Assembly: GCA_029204045.2 (NCBI GenBank)
Contig: CM055064.1
Coordinates: forward strand, 4,538,378 to 4,602,377
Length of the DNA stretch: 64,000 nucleotides
Direction: 5' to 3'
From: Tillandsia leiboldiana
Taxonomy: Eukaryota > Streptophyta > Magnoliopsida > Poales > Bromeliaceae
The notes under the pieces are model-generated. The model saw only the letters and a program-made list of their open reading frames with translations. It was not told the origin of the DNA and did not search any database. The position numbers were made by a program, and so were the translations under genes. Of the stretch, positions 23,524-35,534 are shown piece after piece; positions within the stretch are counted from its first letter, which is position 1; each line of letters opens with the position of its first letter.

Positions 23524-25594
23524 TTAGGCCCGGTGTGAAGCTACAAGATCAGGTGAACCCCCAAGAACTATGGTCCAGAGATTGAAGGTATCGTGGATTC
23601 TAAAGACGCAGGTGTTGCTCTTAGAGGAGCAATCATTGAAAATACGCCTGTTGCGTTTCGTCCAGAGTTCCCAACAGGTAGCGGCAAATAAGAGATCAAA
23701 GTTTACTCTATTTCGACCTTTCAAGGTCATCCTCGCGGCCCTCCATCTACTCGCGAAATCCCCCGAGTAATTAAGAAGTCTGTAACAAGTTAGTGGCCAG
23801 AAATGAAGTAGCTCCTCCCAGAGCGACCTCGCGAACTTGCAATAGAAGAAAAGATGATCCAAATTTTCGTCACCTGCACAGCAATTCATGCAGATGGATG
23901 GACCAGACCAACCTCTTTTTTTGAGGAGCTCCGCAGTGAGAAGTCTATATCTAGCTGCAATCCATAGGAAAATTTTTGTCTTGAGCGGAATCCTAATGTT
24001 CCACAAATGCAGAATCTTACTGTCATTGATCCCGTCAAAGGAAATGGAATTGTAAGCAGTCTTGGTAGAAAAGATCCCGTTAGAACTCCATCTCCAATTA
24101 ATCAAATCTTCGGAGTTAGACAACCGGAAGCTGCTGATCGCTGCCTGCAGGGTAAGAAGCTCACGCCTAGCCTCCGGGCAGAGAACACCATGAAATCCCA
24201 AATCTGTCTTAGAGCCGTAACGACGAAGCCAACTAAACACCGAAAGATGTTTGAGGGGGGCCGCTCCAAATAAACGTGGAAAGGTGTTGCGCAAAGACGA
24301 GTCGCCGCTCCAGCGCGCATTCCAGAAAGATGTCGTCTTGCCATTTCCGATTGAATAAACGGTGGACGAGATGAAGAAAGGAGCATTTGAAAGCATACCC
24401 TTCCAAATCGGGCAACAACCAGTCGGCAGCGAGTCAGTCGAAAGGGGTGGCTGATGAGAGTAGTGTTTCGAATTCAGCAGTTGCACCCAAGGCAGCGCCT
24501 TAGCAAAATAAAAGCACCATAATCCTTTCAAGAGGAGAGCTGAATTGGCGTTGTGGAGGTTATGGATTCCCAAGCCCCCGAAATTAGTCGGGCGACATAA
24601 ATGTTCCCATTTGACCAAGCAATGAAAGCCGCTATTTAATCTTTTCCCCTTCCAGAAAAAGTCACGACGAATCTTGTCGATTGATTTAATTACCCATCTA
24701 GGTAGAGAGAAGGCCGAGCAAAAGAAGGATGGAATGGCCGAGAGAACCGAATTTAAGAGCACCAGGCGCCCCCCCCCTTGAGAGCAGAAGACTCTTCCAC
24801 CCCGCAAGGCGCTTATCCGTTTTCTCGATGATAGGGATGTAATCAGATTTTCGCAACGCCTTAGGAGATAAAGGAAGACCCAAGTATTTTAAAGGAAATC
24901 CGAGAGATTGGCAACCAAAGAAGGATGCGAGAGCTTCGGAAATGGGGCTCGGTAGATTAACCGAAGAAATGGAACTTTTTCCGAAGTTGATTTTAAGACC
25001 AGAGATCTCCGTGAAAGCCTCGAGAATGGTGTTGATGACCCTTGCCGATCTATAGGAACCATCAAAAAAGATAAGGATATCGTCGGCAAATTGAAGGGTG
25101 TGGATTCTAACAGTCCCGATGCCCACCGAAGGGAGGTCGAGAGAAGTAGAAGCCGCTTGCAGCATCCTGAAAAGCACATCGATGCACAGAATGAAGAGGA
25201 GAGGGGACAGAGGGTCGCCCTGTCGCAGTCCTCGTTTGCAAGGGAAGGATTTGCCCGGAACTCCGTTAAGCAAGACTGCAGTGCTGGAGGAGTGTAAAAG
25301 GCTCATAATCCAACCAATCCACTTGGAACCGAATCCCCTAACCAATGACAGATCCTGTAGGAAAGCCCAGTCGACGTGATCGAAGGCTCTTTCAAAGTCA
25401 ATCTTGAGAAGCGCCGCTTTTTGCTTAGTTGAATGGAGATGGTGGAGTAAAATATGAGCGCAGTAGAAGTTGTCTAGAAGCGATCTCCCTTTAATAAACG
25501 CCGTCTGATACGGATTGATAAGGTTGTCCAAGAGACCCTGTAATCTAACAGCCAGAACTTTTGAGATAATTTTGACCATACTGTTCTCCAGACA
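23524..25594 (-). pseudogene. L1 ORF2, 3' part: reverse transcriptase core and zf-RVT domain
   Basis: The minus-strand frame resumes after the solo LTR with CLENSMVKIISKVLA. It carries the RT motifs KIDFERAFDHVDW (catalytic D), LRQGDPLSPLLF and FADDILIF (the YADD-box equivalent), then LKYLGLPLS. A 9-C homopolymer at 24769-24777 shifts the frame by one. The continuation reads GGRLVLLNSVLSAIPSFF, RWSGDSSLR, INWRWSSNGIFSTKTAY, the zinc-binding segment CMNCCAGDENLDHLFFYC, and ends at a stop at 23524. The frameshift may be a real lesion or a homopolymer error. Reverse transcription at the nicked target would be its role in an intact element. Confidence 0.93.
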
Positions 25595-25599
25595 TATAG

Positions 25600-28500
25600 T
25601 GTCACGCCCCGGGGTCGAAACTGCGACCCGGGCTCGCCAACAGATCCGCCACCTATGCCAAACCCGCATAGGCGAAGCGTCCTACCTGCAAAAAGAGCTA
25701 CAGCTAACAGATATCAGAGCTAAAAGATAAAACTGCTATAGAAATAAAATCTACCACTGTACAACTGAAGATAAAACAACAAGGTCCATCTCCCAAAAAT
25801 GATAATCATACAATAACCTCGAGTACAAACTCATAGCTCAACAGGGAGATATCTCAAATAAAACATCAGTGTACCAGCTCTCAATACATCATATCCTCAC
25901 TACATCAGTCTCTCAAAAGAGGAAATAAATACTAATCTACCGACTATACTGAAGATCTCCTCCAAGGGGGGGGGGGGGGTACCGCTACTCTCCAATGGGT
26001 CAGGATCTAGCTCGCTACTTCCTCACCGCGCACAGCAACCGCAGAAACGGCAACACCCGCCAAGACTCTGCAAAACAAGGGAGAGAAAGGACAAAAGGGG
26101 GAAAAACCCCCGACGGGCGTGAGAACTACGCAAAAAGGGAGTTCTCAGTGGGTATCGCCACCAGGCCCGACGATCTGCCCACCAAGACCACTGGAGGCAA
26201 AAGATAACTAATGCAGTAAAACTTAAAGAAGAAGCAGAAGACACTCTACAGCTACCATGCCTCTATCTGAATGCTTAAATGGGGAAACTCTGATAAATGT
26301 ATGCAACACTCGCACACGAGGTGCTCAATCGACCCAATCGAGCTGACTGCCACATCAGGTCCAGTCAAACCTGCGCCCACCTACAACCACCTCCCGCTGA
26401 CGGGCAGGAATTACGTAGGGCGTCCAAACGGACTAACTCGCTATTGAGTAGTGGCTCATGCAGGCTATAGTCATAATCCATGCTCTCTCTCTCAGAACGG
26501 ATAGACTCAAGATGCTCAACCTCTCACACAATGGTCAAAGAACTCACAACGACCACGGGACCACCGTCAAACCCCGAACGGTTCCCAACAATACTAGCAC
26601 TGGTCTAAACACAGCTACTAGACTCCACTCGGTCCCCCAGGCACGAGTGTAACAAAAAGTATCTGCCTGAATAAACCCAATCGATAGACCAGTAATCACT
26701 GGTACTGCCTGCTCTGCTGTCGAACTCAAGAACCCCGCCTGGTGCCCGGCGCTCACACCGTGGAATGCCTACTCCGGAGTGGCACTCGAGGGGAGCGACC
26801 CACACGAGTAAAGTATCACTGTATCAAGCATCACTGTATCGAGTATCTCTGTAACCACTGTCTCATAATAGCAGGACTGGATCAAGACTATGATCAAAGT
26901 GGGAAACTCCGTCCACTAACAAAACCCCGATCTGATGCAATAGTACTCAAAAAGTGGAAAACACCATCCACTAGAACAAATCTGATACCCAATCTGATAC
27001 AATAGTCAACATCCGGTCAACCGCCCAAAGTCCGCGGTCACCGCAATAACCCACAACCCACAATTGAGTAAAATAATCAAGATCCGGTCAACCGCCTACT
27101 GTCCGCGGTTGCCGCAATAACCCACAACCCAACATCAAGCACACCCTGTCTCTGACCCGAAGGTCCCAGCTACACTAGCCCAAACCTCTGCTCGAACCCG
27201 AGCAACATGACTCAAAAGTCTAAATAAAAAGGAGAAAGAAAGCAATCATGGTTTCTCCTAAGTCAAGTCCCAAAAGATAGTGTATCAGTAAAAGGTGGCC
27301 TAACTATATGTCCATACACATATGTCCATACAAGCATGCATTTGTCCTCAAGAGGGATAAAGAAAATAAACCTCATGCCAGAATTAGCAATGACCATACC
27401 TGTCCATGGTTTTCGATCCATAATCACTCCTTGGAGTAGAACCTGCACATAACTACATAATCCTATCCCATTGTATAAACCAGCCTTATAAAAGGGTTAT
27501 ATGCTAACATGGCATGATAATTAATCATATAGGGTAACCTTGCCTTAGGTAAGCTTCCACTAATCATCAACCTAAATGTCTGATTAATACCATCGTCATA
27601 ATATGAATAATTAACTTGCAATTCCCATAAATCAACATTGTTAAGCTTACCAATCAATCCCAGGCATTGTACCCTACACCTGCATGCAATTCTAACATAT
27701 AGAGTTAGAGAACCGTCCACCGGTTCTCGGAACAAAGCACCCACCTGAAAAGCTGACTGTCCAAAGCCCAACAGCTGAAAACATCAGATAACTCTAATCC
27801 CTTGCTCCAATAAGTTCAGCACACCCGTAAGTCTCCTGGCACAATACAAAGTCCACTATTACACATACATTCCAAAATCTGCTCTCACACACACATACAA
27901 CAACAGTCCCAGAAATGCTTAATTTTTACCTGCAGCAAGAGCCCAGAAAATTCCCAGAAAAATATCACCGCGATCCTCGCGTCGATAGCTTCGCAACGGT
28001 AGCTTGTACGCCCAAATCTGAGTTCGGTAAGCCAAGATATAAATTCGACAGGGTGGTACACTCACAAGATTTCAGCACAAAAAGACTGTAGCACTGTACA
28101 CAGAGAAACAGTGATTTTCACCTCTGATGAAATCTCAAAAAAATCCAAGAAAAATACGAGCGCGTTCCTTGCGATCTGTAGATGAAAAAGTTGTATAAGC
28201 ACGTTTCCGTCTGACGCTCGTGCGCAAAGATATGGCCAAAACACCTCGATGCTGTCCCACAAAGCCAAACAGAAAATGGGTCACAGTGTTGCCTCGGGAT
28301 CCGTGCCAAAAACTCGAAACGGTAAAGCGCGATCAATACGAAAGATGAAGCCCTACCTCTTAGGAGTCTGTCGGCGCAAGAATCACAGAAAAAGGATCTC
28401 GGGGTAGCCCAGGGGAGCTAAAACACTGTCGCTGCGCCGAAGAAGAACCCAGGAATGCAACGTCGCGCCGCGCCGTAAAATGGGGAACCTCGGGATTCGA

Positions 28501-29703
28501 GCCTCCTAAAATCTTGAAACTTGGCAGGAAGATCAAGGGTGAAGAGGTGAACAACTTTGCTTAAGGGGGCTCGGGCAGAAGGTGAGAGGGTTGAGAGAAA
28601 AAAGGCAAAGAAAGGGGCTCGGGTTGCCTTTAAATAGGCTGAGGAAAAACATCTGAAGAAATACCCTATGTGTCCCCACTTCCGGGCGCCGCAATTTTTC
28701 GGGCGGCTACAGTAATGGGCCCGGCCCATTACTGTTCAAGCCCGAAACGCCGTGGGCCGGCCACGTAGCCCACCGCACCGAGACCTTGGGCCCCGCTGCA
28801 CCCGGCGCACCTGCGCCAGCCAGTGGCGTCGCGCCACGTGGCCCCGGCAACCCGTGCACCGCGCACGTCGCCCCGTGCACCGCGCACGTCGCGGCTGACC
28901 CGGGCCGTACGGCCACCTGCCCTGCCGTACGGCCACCTGCCCCGGTCACCGACTCCACCAATCGCGTGGACCGGGAGCACAACACCGGACCAATCACCTC
29001 ACGCCACGTGTCCACCCGGTCTACCGTGCACCCATGCCCACAGTCCGTGGACCTCGCGCCGTGGACCAACCAACGGAACAATGCCACGTGGCATCCCGCA
29101 CTGGCGCACGTCGGTGCCGTGGACCGCGCGCCTGCCCGCGCGCCCGGGCGCCTGCCCGCGCCCTGCACGCGCCTTGTGCCGCCGCCTGCCGCCTGCCCGA
29201 GGCTGCGCCGCCGCCCGCCGGCGCTGCCCGCCGCCGCCGGCCGCCGCCGGCGATCGCCGGAGACACTGTTCCGGCGTGAACAGTAACCGCAATCTCAAAA
29301 CTAACAAGTAAATAGCCCATCTTAACCGTTTTCGCGCGCTGATTCCAAAAACGGTGTCCATTTTGCCAAATTCCACCCCTATAATTTGTCGGAGGCTCCC
29401 GCAAACACCAAAAACTGCCAAAACTTCCGGGAGCCCGCTTTTGGGCATCCGGACTCAGAATTAAGCAAACAAAAAGCCATTCACAAGCGTTTTTCCGCGC
29501 TGAATCCAAATCCACCCTCTGTTTGGCCAAATTCCTTTTTCTAAAATTCGGCAAAAGCAGCCGAAGGCCAATACAGCCAACCAAAGCTCACAGGGTCCAT
29601 CTGTGGCATCCCTTTTGATGCACCATGGGCCAGATACACCATCAACAGGTGTTTGCACAGTGGATTCATGGGAAAAAGCTGTAAGGAGTTTAGGGGCCCT
29701 ACA
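25600..29703. mobile_element. Solo LTR (~4.1 kb) of a Ty3/gypsy-type family, inserted in L1 ORF2
   Basis: Starts TGTCACGCCCC and ends CCCTACA. The flanks TATAG (25595-25599) and TCTAG (29704-29708) are a 5-bp duplication with one change. Removing it joins the reverse transcriptase reading DFRP to ICLEN in register. No primer-binding site, tract or coding region is inside, so it is a solo LTR, probably from LTR-LTR recombination. Related LTRs are at 51883 and 55290 (shared GGGCTCGCCAACAGATCCGCC start region, GGAGTGGCACTCGAGGGGAG and TAATGGGCCCGGCCCATTA). It includes a 15-G run (25964-25978) and a GC-rich stretch at 28740-29280. Confidence 0.85.
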
Positions 29704-29708
29704 TCTAG

Positions 29709-31272
29709 GCCTAAAATCGCTAGCATTGGTAGAGTCGCTTTTCTTCGGGATAAGACACAACCAACTTGCATTAATCTCGCGGAGATCCAGACAACCGTTA
29801 TGAAATTTGGAGAAAAGCTCCATAATATCAGCTTTGAGGACGGGCCAAAAACGGTGGAAAAACACCATTGGAAAACCGTCGGGCCCAGGGGCTTTTTCCG
29901 GCGCACAAGAGAAAATGGCACTTCTGACCTCGTCCTCCTCGAATGGAGCCTGGAGGCTCAAAAGATCGACGTCCGAATTGATAGGGGGGAACAAAGAGGC
30001 AAGATTAAAGGAAGGCCTACTTTCAGACGCCGCCCCAAGTTGCTTCACAAAGAAATCAAACAGGTAGGCAGCAATAGAGCCCTGAGAAAACCGAGTGGAA
30101 ACACCATCGTCAATAAAGGAGATGTGATTTTTGTTCCTGCGACCACTGGCTTTAAGATGGAAGAACTTGGTGTTAGCGTCTCCCGCTCTAAGCCATTGCA
30201 CCCTTGATCTCTGTCTCCATCTAATTTCCTCCTGCAAACACAGTTCTTCATATCTCATTTTGAGAAGGGGTCTAAGCATACATTCCAAATCGTTTAGAGG
30301 TCTAGCCTCTTCAGCTCGGTCAAGCCACTCGAGCCACCTGAGGCAAAGATCTTCCTGGATAGAAGTGGTTGACTTTAGCCCAAAACTCCAAGCACGAAGG
30401 GCAGACTGGACACTCATGAACTTCGACGAGATTCTGCTAACAGTATCGTCCCCAGTAGATAAGCCATTCCACGCCTTAGAGATCACCTCTGAAATCGCCG
30501 GATAGCGGAGCCAGAAGGACTCGAACCTAAAAAGGTGGGGGGAAGGCACAAAGGAGGATGCCGTTAGCATTAAGGGGATATGATCAGACCTGGGCTGAGG
30601 TAGGGCGCGAAGAGATGAGCGCGGAAAGGAGAGATGCCAGTCCTTAGACACGAGTACACGATCGAGTCGTTCGAGAGTAGGAAGACGCCTGCCATTGGAC
30701 CACGTGAAGCATTTGTTCTGGATGGGAAGATCAATAAGACCGATATCAGTCACCACTTTTCTGAAATTAAGGATGTCCATCAAGTTCGAAGGCGGACCAT
30801 TCTTATCTCGAAGAGAAAGGAGAACATTAAAATCGCCTAAAATGGTCCAAAGCCCCGCCGACTGAGAAGCAATGGACCTAAGTTCATGGAAAAAAGCCGA
30901 TTTCAAAGCAGAAGAGTTGGGTCCATAAAGGTTTGAGACCGTGAAAAGCAAGCCGTCCACCCTTCTTCTCAAGACTAAGTTCACCGAAAACACCCCGACC
31001 CAATCAAACACGCATTCAAAGAGGCCAGGGTTCCAAGCAATCAGGAGGCCCCCCCTCGTCCCGACAGCATCGAGAGTGCGAAAGTCCCGGAGATGAAAAC
31101 CGCAGAAAGTAAGAAACTTGGAGGTGGAGGTGGAACAAAGCTTGGTTTCTTGCAGACAAACCACACAACATTTCGCGTTCTTAATAAAGGGCTTGACCGT
31201 GGCGCACTTGGCGGGATCATTGAGGCCACGAACGTTCCAAGACAAAAATTTGAATAGTCGGTTTCTAGCCAT
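29709..31272 (-). pseudogene. L1 ORF2, 5' part: endonuclease and start of reverse transcriptase
   Basis: I place the start at ATG 31272 (MARNRLFKFLSWNVRGLND), about 50 bp after the ORF1 stop; an in-frame upstream ATG at 31413 overlaps ORF1 and is less likely. The apurinic-type endonuclease shows SWNVRGLN, QETKL, GDFNV, RLDRVLVS and SDHIPL. The linker has CLRWLEWLDRAEE and WRQRSRVQWLRAGDANTKFFH. The RT begins with APEKAPGPDGFP and LIPKKSDSTNASDFRP, where the solo LTR interrupts it at 29703. The frame is open throughout. The endonuclease nicks target DNA to prime reverse transcription. Confidence 0.93.
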
Positions 31273-31321
31273 GAAGACAGAGAAAATCCCCAACAGCAGA
31301 AGTACGACGAGAGAGCCTGTC

Positions 31322-33238
31322 TCAGGTCGAAAACCCCTCGCCAACAGGGCCTCCACCATCTGGAAAAAGCCCCGGCAGGGAGGGTGGAGAAATGTCCCCA
31401 GAGATAATACCACGGGCTTTCTTGATCAGATGCACTTCCGCCACCGAAAGAGGGTTGAGGATGTCCGATCTAGAAGATGGTGAAATCCCGATGTTCGAGA
31501 CACCGGGCGCATCAGGCATAGTAGGAACAGAAGACGGACTGCCACCCGCAGAACCCGGAGGAGCGGGGCTACATGCCGGAGAAGTAGCATGTTCATCCAA
31601 GATCGAGACTGAGTTAGCCGAGTCCTCAAACTTCGAAGAGAAACGCACCGATTTTAATTTTTTGCACATTGGATCTTGAGCCCTTAGGATAGAGGATTTT
31701 TTTGCCCCTTTAAGTTTGTCAGCCAGCCGGTGACTTCGCCAATGATGCACGATTGTGCCCGGCGCAGAAAAATCCAAGCGAGGAGCCGAAAGCAGACCCT
31801 TCCCACGGTCATCCGCTCTCCCCTGCGAACAACCGGGTATTGAGCCCACCTGACTGGTGGTCGGCGTCCCCCGGTCCTCGCACTCCAGCTGTCGGATACC
31901 CAAATTCGGGGAGCGAACGACCTCCCCGGCCGAAGCCTGAAGAGGAGGAAAGTTTGAATCCGAAACCACCAGAGAGCTCGCCCGTTGATGTCCACGTCCG
32001 CCCCCTGGCCCCTCAGAAGAGGGATACTGCTGATGGTCTAGAGGGGGCCGAACCGAGCCCGCCGCAGGGATAGAGGAGAACCCCGAGTACTTGATGAAAT
32101 CCTCCTGCGCGTCCGACGTGTCGAGGCCAAGATGGTGATCCAGTTCTTCCCCAAGGAGAATAGGGTTAGTTTCTTCCCACGATTCAATTACGATGGGGAT
32201 GTGAAACCGTCTATCCTCCACCATTAAGTTGAGGGCCTCAGGTATAGAGCCCACATCGGAGCAGCGAATAAGGATCCTAAAACTTGAAACATCCTCCAAG
32301 TCAGTACAACGGGTGTCGCTCTCCCACAGCTCCCCGAAGCCGCTAACAGCGGCCTTCACGTCCTCCACGTTCCAACATAGGATGGGCCAGTTGATTAGCC
32401 GGATCCATGCCTTAAGAAAGAGGCGCCCTCTGGCCTCCTCCCCCGATTCCGCCCAATTAGAAAAGGAAAATGTAATACCTTCAAACTGAAGGGGGCTACG
32501 CCCAATTGCAGATTCCCTTACCGCCCAGCTCAGGAAGAAGACAGCTGACGAAGGGGGTCGGAAAAGAGCCACCCTGTAATCGGAAGGAGAGCCCCCAAAC
32601 AATCCCGCCGGCCTCCTAGATAGAACGCCCGCATCGAGAGGGGAGCGGGATCCCCTAACCTAGACCCTAGCCACTCGACCCGACGCTGAAGCATGTCCTG
32701 CCACTAGGGTCGAGCTGGGCAGGAAAACAGGTAACTTCCTCGGACGTCGGGAAAAGTTAGCCGGCTCCATGAAAACGTCGGCCGCAGGGGTCCTGCACCT
32801 GGAAGCGGGGTGTCCAGCCCGCATACAAAGGAGACAACGACGGGGCTCCCTGCAGCGCGCCGCCCGGTGTCCCCTTTCGAAGCACCGAAAGCACCGGCCA
32901 CGGAGCAGGGGGCTGAGGATGAACCGAGGGGGGGAAGCAGGTAAGGCTGGGTGTCGGACGTACCTTGGTCCCCTAGGTGGTCGGATAGGAGACGGCGGGC
33001 TCGAGGGTGGAATCAGGACCGCATCCTTGAAGGAGAATAGTGGGCGGATCCACGTTCCCCCTTTAAGAGAAGCAGGCGCTGCGGAGTCCTCGCAGCAGCA
33101 CGGCGATGGGGTCACACCCGAAACGGAGAGCACCCTGGTCGGGGCTTGGGCGGGGTATCGCGGTCTGTAGCGGGGGCGAGAGGAAGATTTGGTGGCTAGG
33201 TTCGGGATGGAGCGTGGGAGGCGGGATGGATCCCTCAT
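31322..33238 (-). pseudogene. L1 ORF1 (nucleic-acid-binding protein) with one internal stop
   Basis: The frame begins at ATG 33238 (MRDPSRLPRSI) or the in-frame ATG at 33295. Two zinc knuckles, CFRCFERGHRAARC and CLLCMRAGHPASRC, lie at 32893-32795. A TAG at 32660-32662 interrupts the frame, which resumes in the same register (GGSPSDYRVALF, LPLQ-like SPLQFEGITFSFSNW, FLKAWIRLINWPILCW, a DUF4283-like RNA-binding region) and runs to a stop at 31322-31324. Plant L1 ORF1 proteins normally place the DUF4283-like domain before the knuckle; here the knuckles come first. About 75 bp of 5' UTR precedes the ATG up to the element end at 33314. Confidence 0.85.
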
Positions 33239-33329
33239 GGGGGCGAGGGTTTCGCAGGAGTCTGGATTGGGTGAGAGGAAGATGTTCCACCTCAATTTTA
33301 AAATAAAGAAATGCTTTCGGACTTATTAT

Positions 33330-33629
33330 AAAATACAAATAAATTGCAAGGGATTTTTTTAATTTAGTCTTATAATTATTTAAGAGTTAATCATGTTACA
33401 TAACATGTATTTTTAGAATGAAGAAACCTGTTATTGTTTACCTCTCAATAATTATTTAAAAGCAAAAAAAAAAGAAATACTTTATATTTTAATTTTAGTG
33501 AGATCACCTACATACGAAGATATTTATAGGATTTTTTAGAAATACACTTTTATTTTATAGAAAGAGTTGGATTATTAAGTGTTAATTTTTAAATAGAATA
33601 CAAAGAAAGATAACCTTCTTTACAATACA
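33330..33629. other. Duplicated AT-rich DNA between the L1 site and the CACTA end
   Basis: Nearly identical to 47219-47515. No gene or element is recognised. Confidence 0.6.
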
Positions 33630-34620
33630 CACTACACCAAAACTAATTTTTGCTGGCACTTTTATGGTGGCATTTAGGAAAAAAGCCACCAAAAATAAAT
33701 TTTTGCCGGCAGATTTTTAAAAATGCCCTTAAAAAAAATTATATTTATTTTATTTTATTTATTTCTTTAATCTTAAAAAAATTATATTAAAAATGCCCAA
33801 AAGGAATTTTTACTGGCATTTTTTTAATGGCTTTTGCAAGAAATGCCACTAAAACCTAATTAATACTGGCATTTGAATTAATTGCCAGCAATTAATATGG
33901 TAAAGTCCTATCAAAATTTGGTGAACCGCCAGCAAGAGACCGCGCCTTTTTTTTTTTTGTGGGCTTTTCTTTTCCCGCGCACGATCAGATCACCCACGCG
34001 CGCGGTTCTTTTCCCCCCTCCACCACCATCTCTGGCGGTTCTCTTCCCCCCTCCACCACCATCTCTGGCCCGTACCGCCGACTACGCCCCACGCACGCGG
34101 ACACCATCTCTGGCCCTCCACCACCATCTCTGAAGATCGAAGCTCTGTGGAGCGCGCGTCTTCTTCACTACGCGCGGTGTCGACGCTCTCAGGTTCGAGC
34201 GTCTTCTACAACCACGCTTGGACCTCTGTCCAGGTTCGAGCCTCTTCTCCAACGACAGCCCAAATCTTGAAGCTTTGTGGAGCATATTCTCCAACGACAT
34301 TAGAAGGTCGAAGCTCTGTGGAGCGTCTTCTCCAACGACGGTCGGAAACCAGAAGCTTTGCGATCGACTACTGCCCCACGCACGCGAACACCACGACGCT
34401 CTCAGGCTGAAGATCGAAGCTCTGTGGAGCGCGCGTCTTCTCCACTATGCGCGGTGTCGATCCGCTCTCAGGTTCGAGCGTCTTCTACAACCACGCTCGG
34501 ACCTCTGTCCAGGTTCGAGCCTCTTCTCCAACGACATTAGATTTTTCTGTTTTTTTTGTTTATTTTGTTTCAGATCTTGCTCACATTAAGAAAAGGCACC
34601 TTTTTATTTTATATATTAGT
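33630..34620 (+). mobile_element. CACTA transposon 5' end (copy 1, truncated by the duplication)
   Basis: It starts CACTACACCAAAACTA, the CACTA terminal signature, preceded by ACA. Subterminal motifs (TGGCATTTTT and AATGCCA in both orientations) follow up to 33900. A GC-rich noncoding block with long direct repeats spans 33970-34540. The sequence stops matching copy 2 at 34620, so only the first ~1 kb of the element is here and no transposase is present. Confidence 0.85.
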
Positions 34621-34706
34621 TCAAAAAGCACTAATCTCAATACAAATCCAAAGGTAAAAAACTCACAAGTATGAATTGTCTTGTACTTTTGAAAATATAT
34701 AAACTC
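34621..34706. other. Short unique stretch at the duplication junction
   Basis: Sequence of unknown origin between the end of copy 1 and the MITE cluster. Confidence 0.4.
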
Positions 34707-34957
34707 TACTATATATATATATATATATATAAGAGAAAGAATTAAGCTATTATGCTATTAATAGAATCAAGTAATTGATGCTATTAGATTTTTTATCCTT
34801 AGATGAAGAGATGTGCGGTTAGAATAGTAATAGGCTCCTAAGATTTAGTGAATTGTTGAAAAAATAGTAATAGGCTCCTAAGGGATAAAAATAATTAAAT
34901 GGGTAGATCTAACGACAAAAAATTTAGTAGCACCAAGTGTTTGATACTATCGATAGC

Positions 34958-34962
<5 letters not shown>
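34707..34962. mobile_element. Microsatellite-associated MITE, copy 5
   Basis: A (TA)n run (34707-34730), then a MITE from about 34741 (AAGCTATTATGCTATTAATAG) to 34960 (GATACTATCGATAGCATA), followed by (AT)n. It contains an internal duplication of AATAGTAATAGGCTCCTAAG. Confidence 0.75.
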
Positions 34963-35016
<54 letters not shown>

Positions 35017-35042
35017 AGATAGAGAGATAGAGAGAGAGAGAG
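34963..35042. repeat. (AT)n then (GA)n-like microsatellite
   Basis: About 50 bp of AT dinucleotide followed by AGAGAGATAG repeats, between two MITEs. Confidence 0.95.
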
Positions 35043-35263
35043 TCTGGCTACTATGCTATCTATAGCACCAAACATTTGATGCTATCAAGTTTTCTACCCT
35101 TAGATCAACTCTTTTGATCATTTTCATCCGTTAGATTTTACTATTTTCCCAACCACCTATTAAACCCAAGGGGCTCACTATCATCTCAACCACACATCTT
35201 TTAATCCAAGGGTTAAAAACTTAATAGCACCAATAATTTGGTGCTATTAATAATATTCCAGCC
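35043..35263. mobile_element. Microsatellite-associated MITE, copy 6 (uninterrupted reference copy)
   Basis: It starts TCTGGCTACTATGCTATC and ends GCTATTAATAATATTCCAGCC, flanked by (GA)n-like and (CT)n(TA)n arrays. It shows the undisturbed middle (CACCTATTAAACCCAAGGGG) that is split in the copy at 5277-6507. Confidence 0.8.
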
Positions 35264-35264
35264 T

Positions 35265-35356
<92 letters not shown>
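35264..35356. repeat. (CT)n then (TA)n microsatellite
   Basis: About 33 bp of CT followed by about 60 bp of TA dinucleotide. Confidence 0.96.
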
Positions 35357-35359
<3 letters not shown>

Positions 35360-35534
35360 CTATTTTGCTATCCATAACACCAAGTCATTGGTACTATTAG
35401 ATTTTTATTTATTGGATTAAGAATGTGTGATTAGGATGATAGTAGGTCTCTAAGATTTAATGTGTGGTTGGAAAAATAGTATAATCTAAAAGATTATCAA
35501 AATGATCAAAAAGATAGATCAAACAGTGGAAAAT
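35357..35534. mobile_element. Microsatellite-associated MITE, copy 7, truncated at the duplication junction
   Basis: It starts AGGCTATTTTGCTATCC and matches 4928-5130, but stops at about 35534 (CAGTGGAAAATGG), where the GAAAAATAGTTAGG sequence of duplication copy 2 begins. The right end of the MITE is missing. Confidence 0.75.

Larger units (their letters stand above)
16204..33329 (-). mobile_element. Full-length plant L1 LINE with two nested LTR-element insertions
   Basis: The element proper is 16219-33314. It is flanked by a perfect 15-bp duplication (TTTCGGACTTATTAT at 16204-16218 and 33315-33329); copy 2 has the empty site near 47204. On the minus strand it has a 5' end at 33314, ORF1, ORF2, a long 3' UTR and a simple A/T-rich tail (AATAATAATAA-type) at 16219-16232. 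Subtracting the Copia element and the solo LTR with their duplications leaves about 7.5 kb, a normal full length for a plant L1. ORF1 has one internal stop and ORF2 has one frameshift besides the LTR insertion, so it is inactive. Confidence 0.92.
7075..34620. repeat. Segmental duplication, copy 1
   Basis: After removing later insertions, this interval aligns in order with 35535-48506. Shared landmarks are the GAAAAATGGTTAAA start, the hAT MITE remnant, the ~0.94-kb TGTTGAGAT element, the HIPP gene, the region with CAAAACCAGTCCCTG, and the CACTA 5' end up to TATATTAGT. Homology stops at 34620 and 48506 at the same base of the CACTA element. Copy-1-only insertions are the LINE fragment (14078-15326) and the full L1 complex (16219-33314). 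Copy 1 lacks the ~1.6-kb segment represented in copy 2 at 35650-37236. Confidence 0.85.

Noticed and set aside
25995..26207. Short frames in the solo LTR near a 15-G run
   Set aside because: The LTR is noncoding in its relatives at 51883 and 55290; the frames are not conserved.
28707..29584. Several overlapping long open frames on both strands
   Set aside because: They follow from high GC content in the solo LTR; no domain, and the frames overlap on opposite strands.
31273..31413. Upstream in-frame ATG for L1 ORF2 at 31413
   Set aside because: It would overlap the end of ORF1, and the extra N-terminus is not endonuclease-like; MARNRLFKFLSWN at 31272 fits the family.
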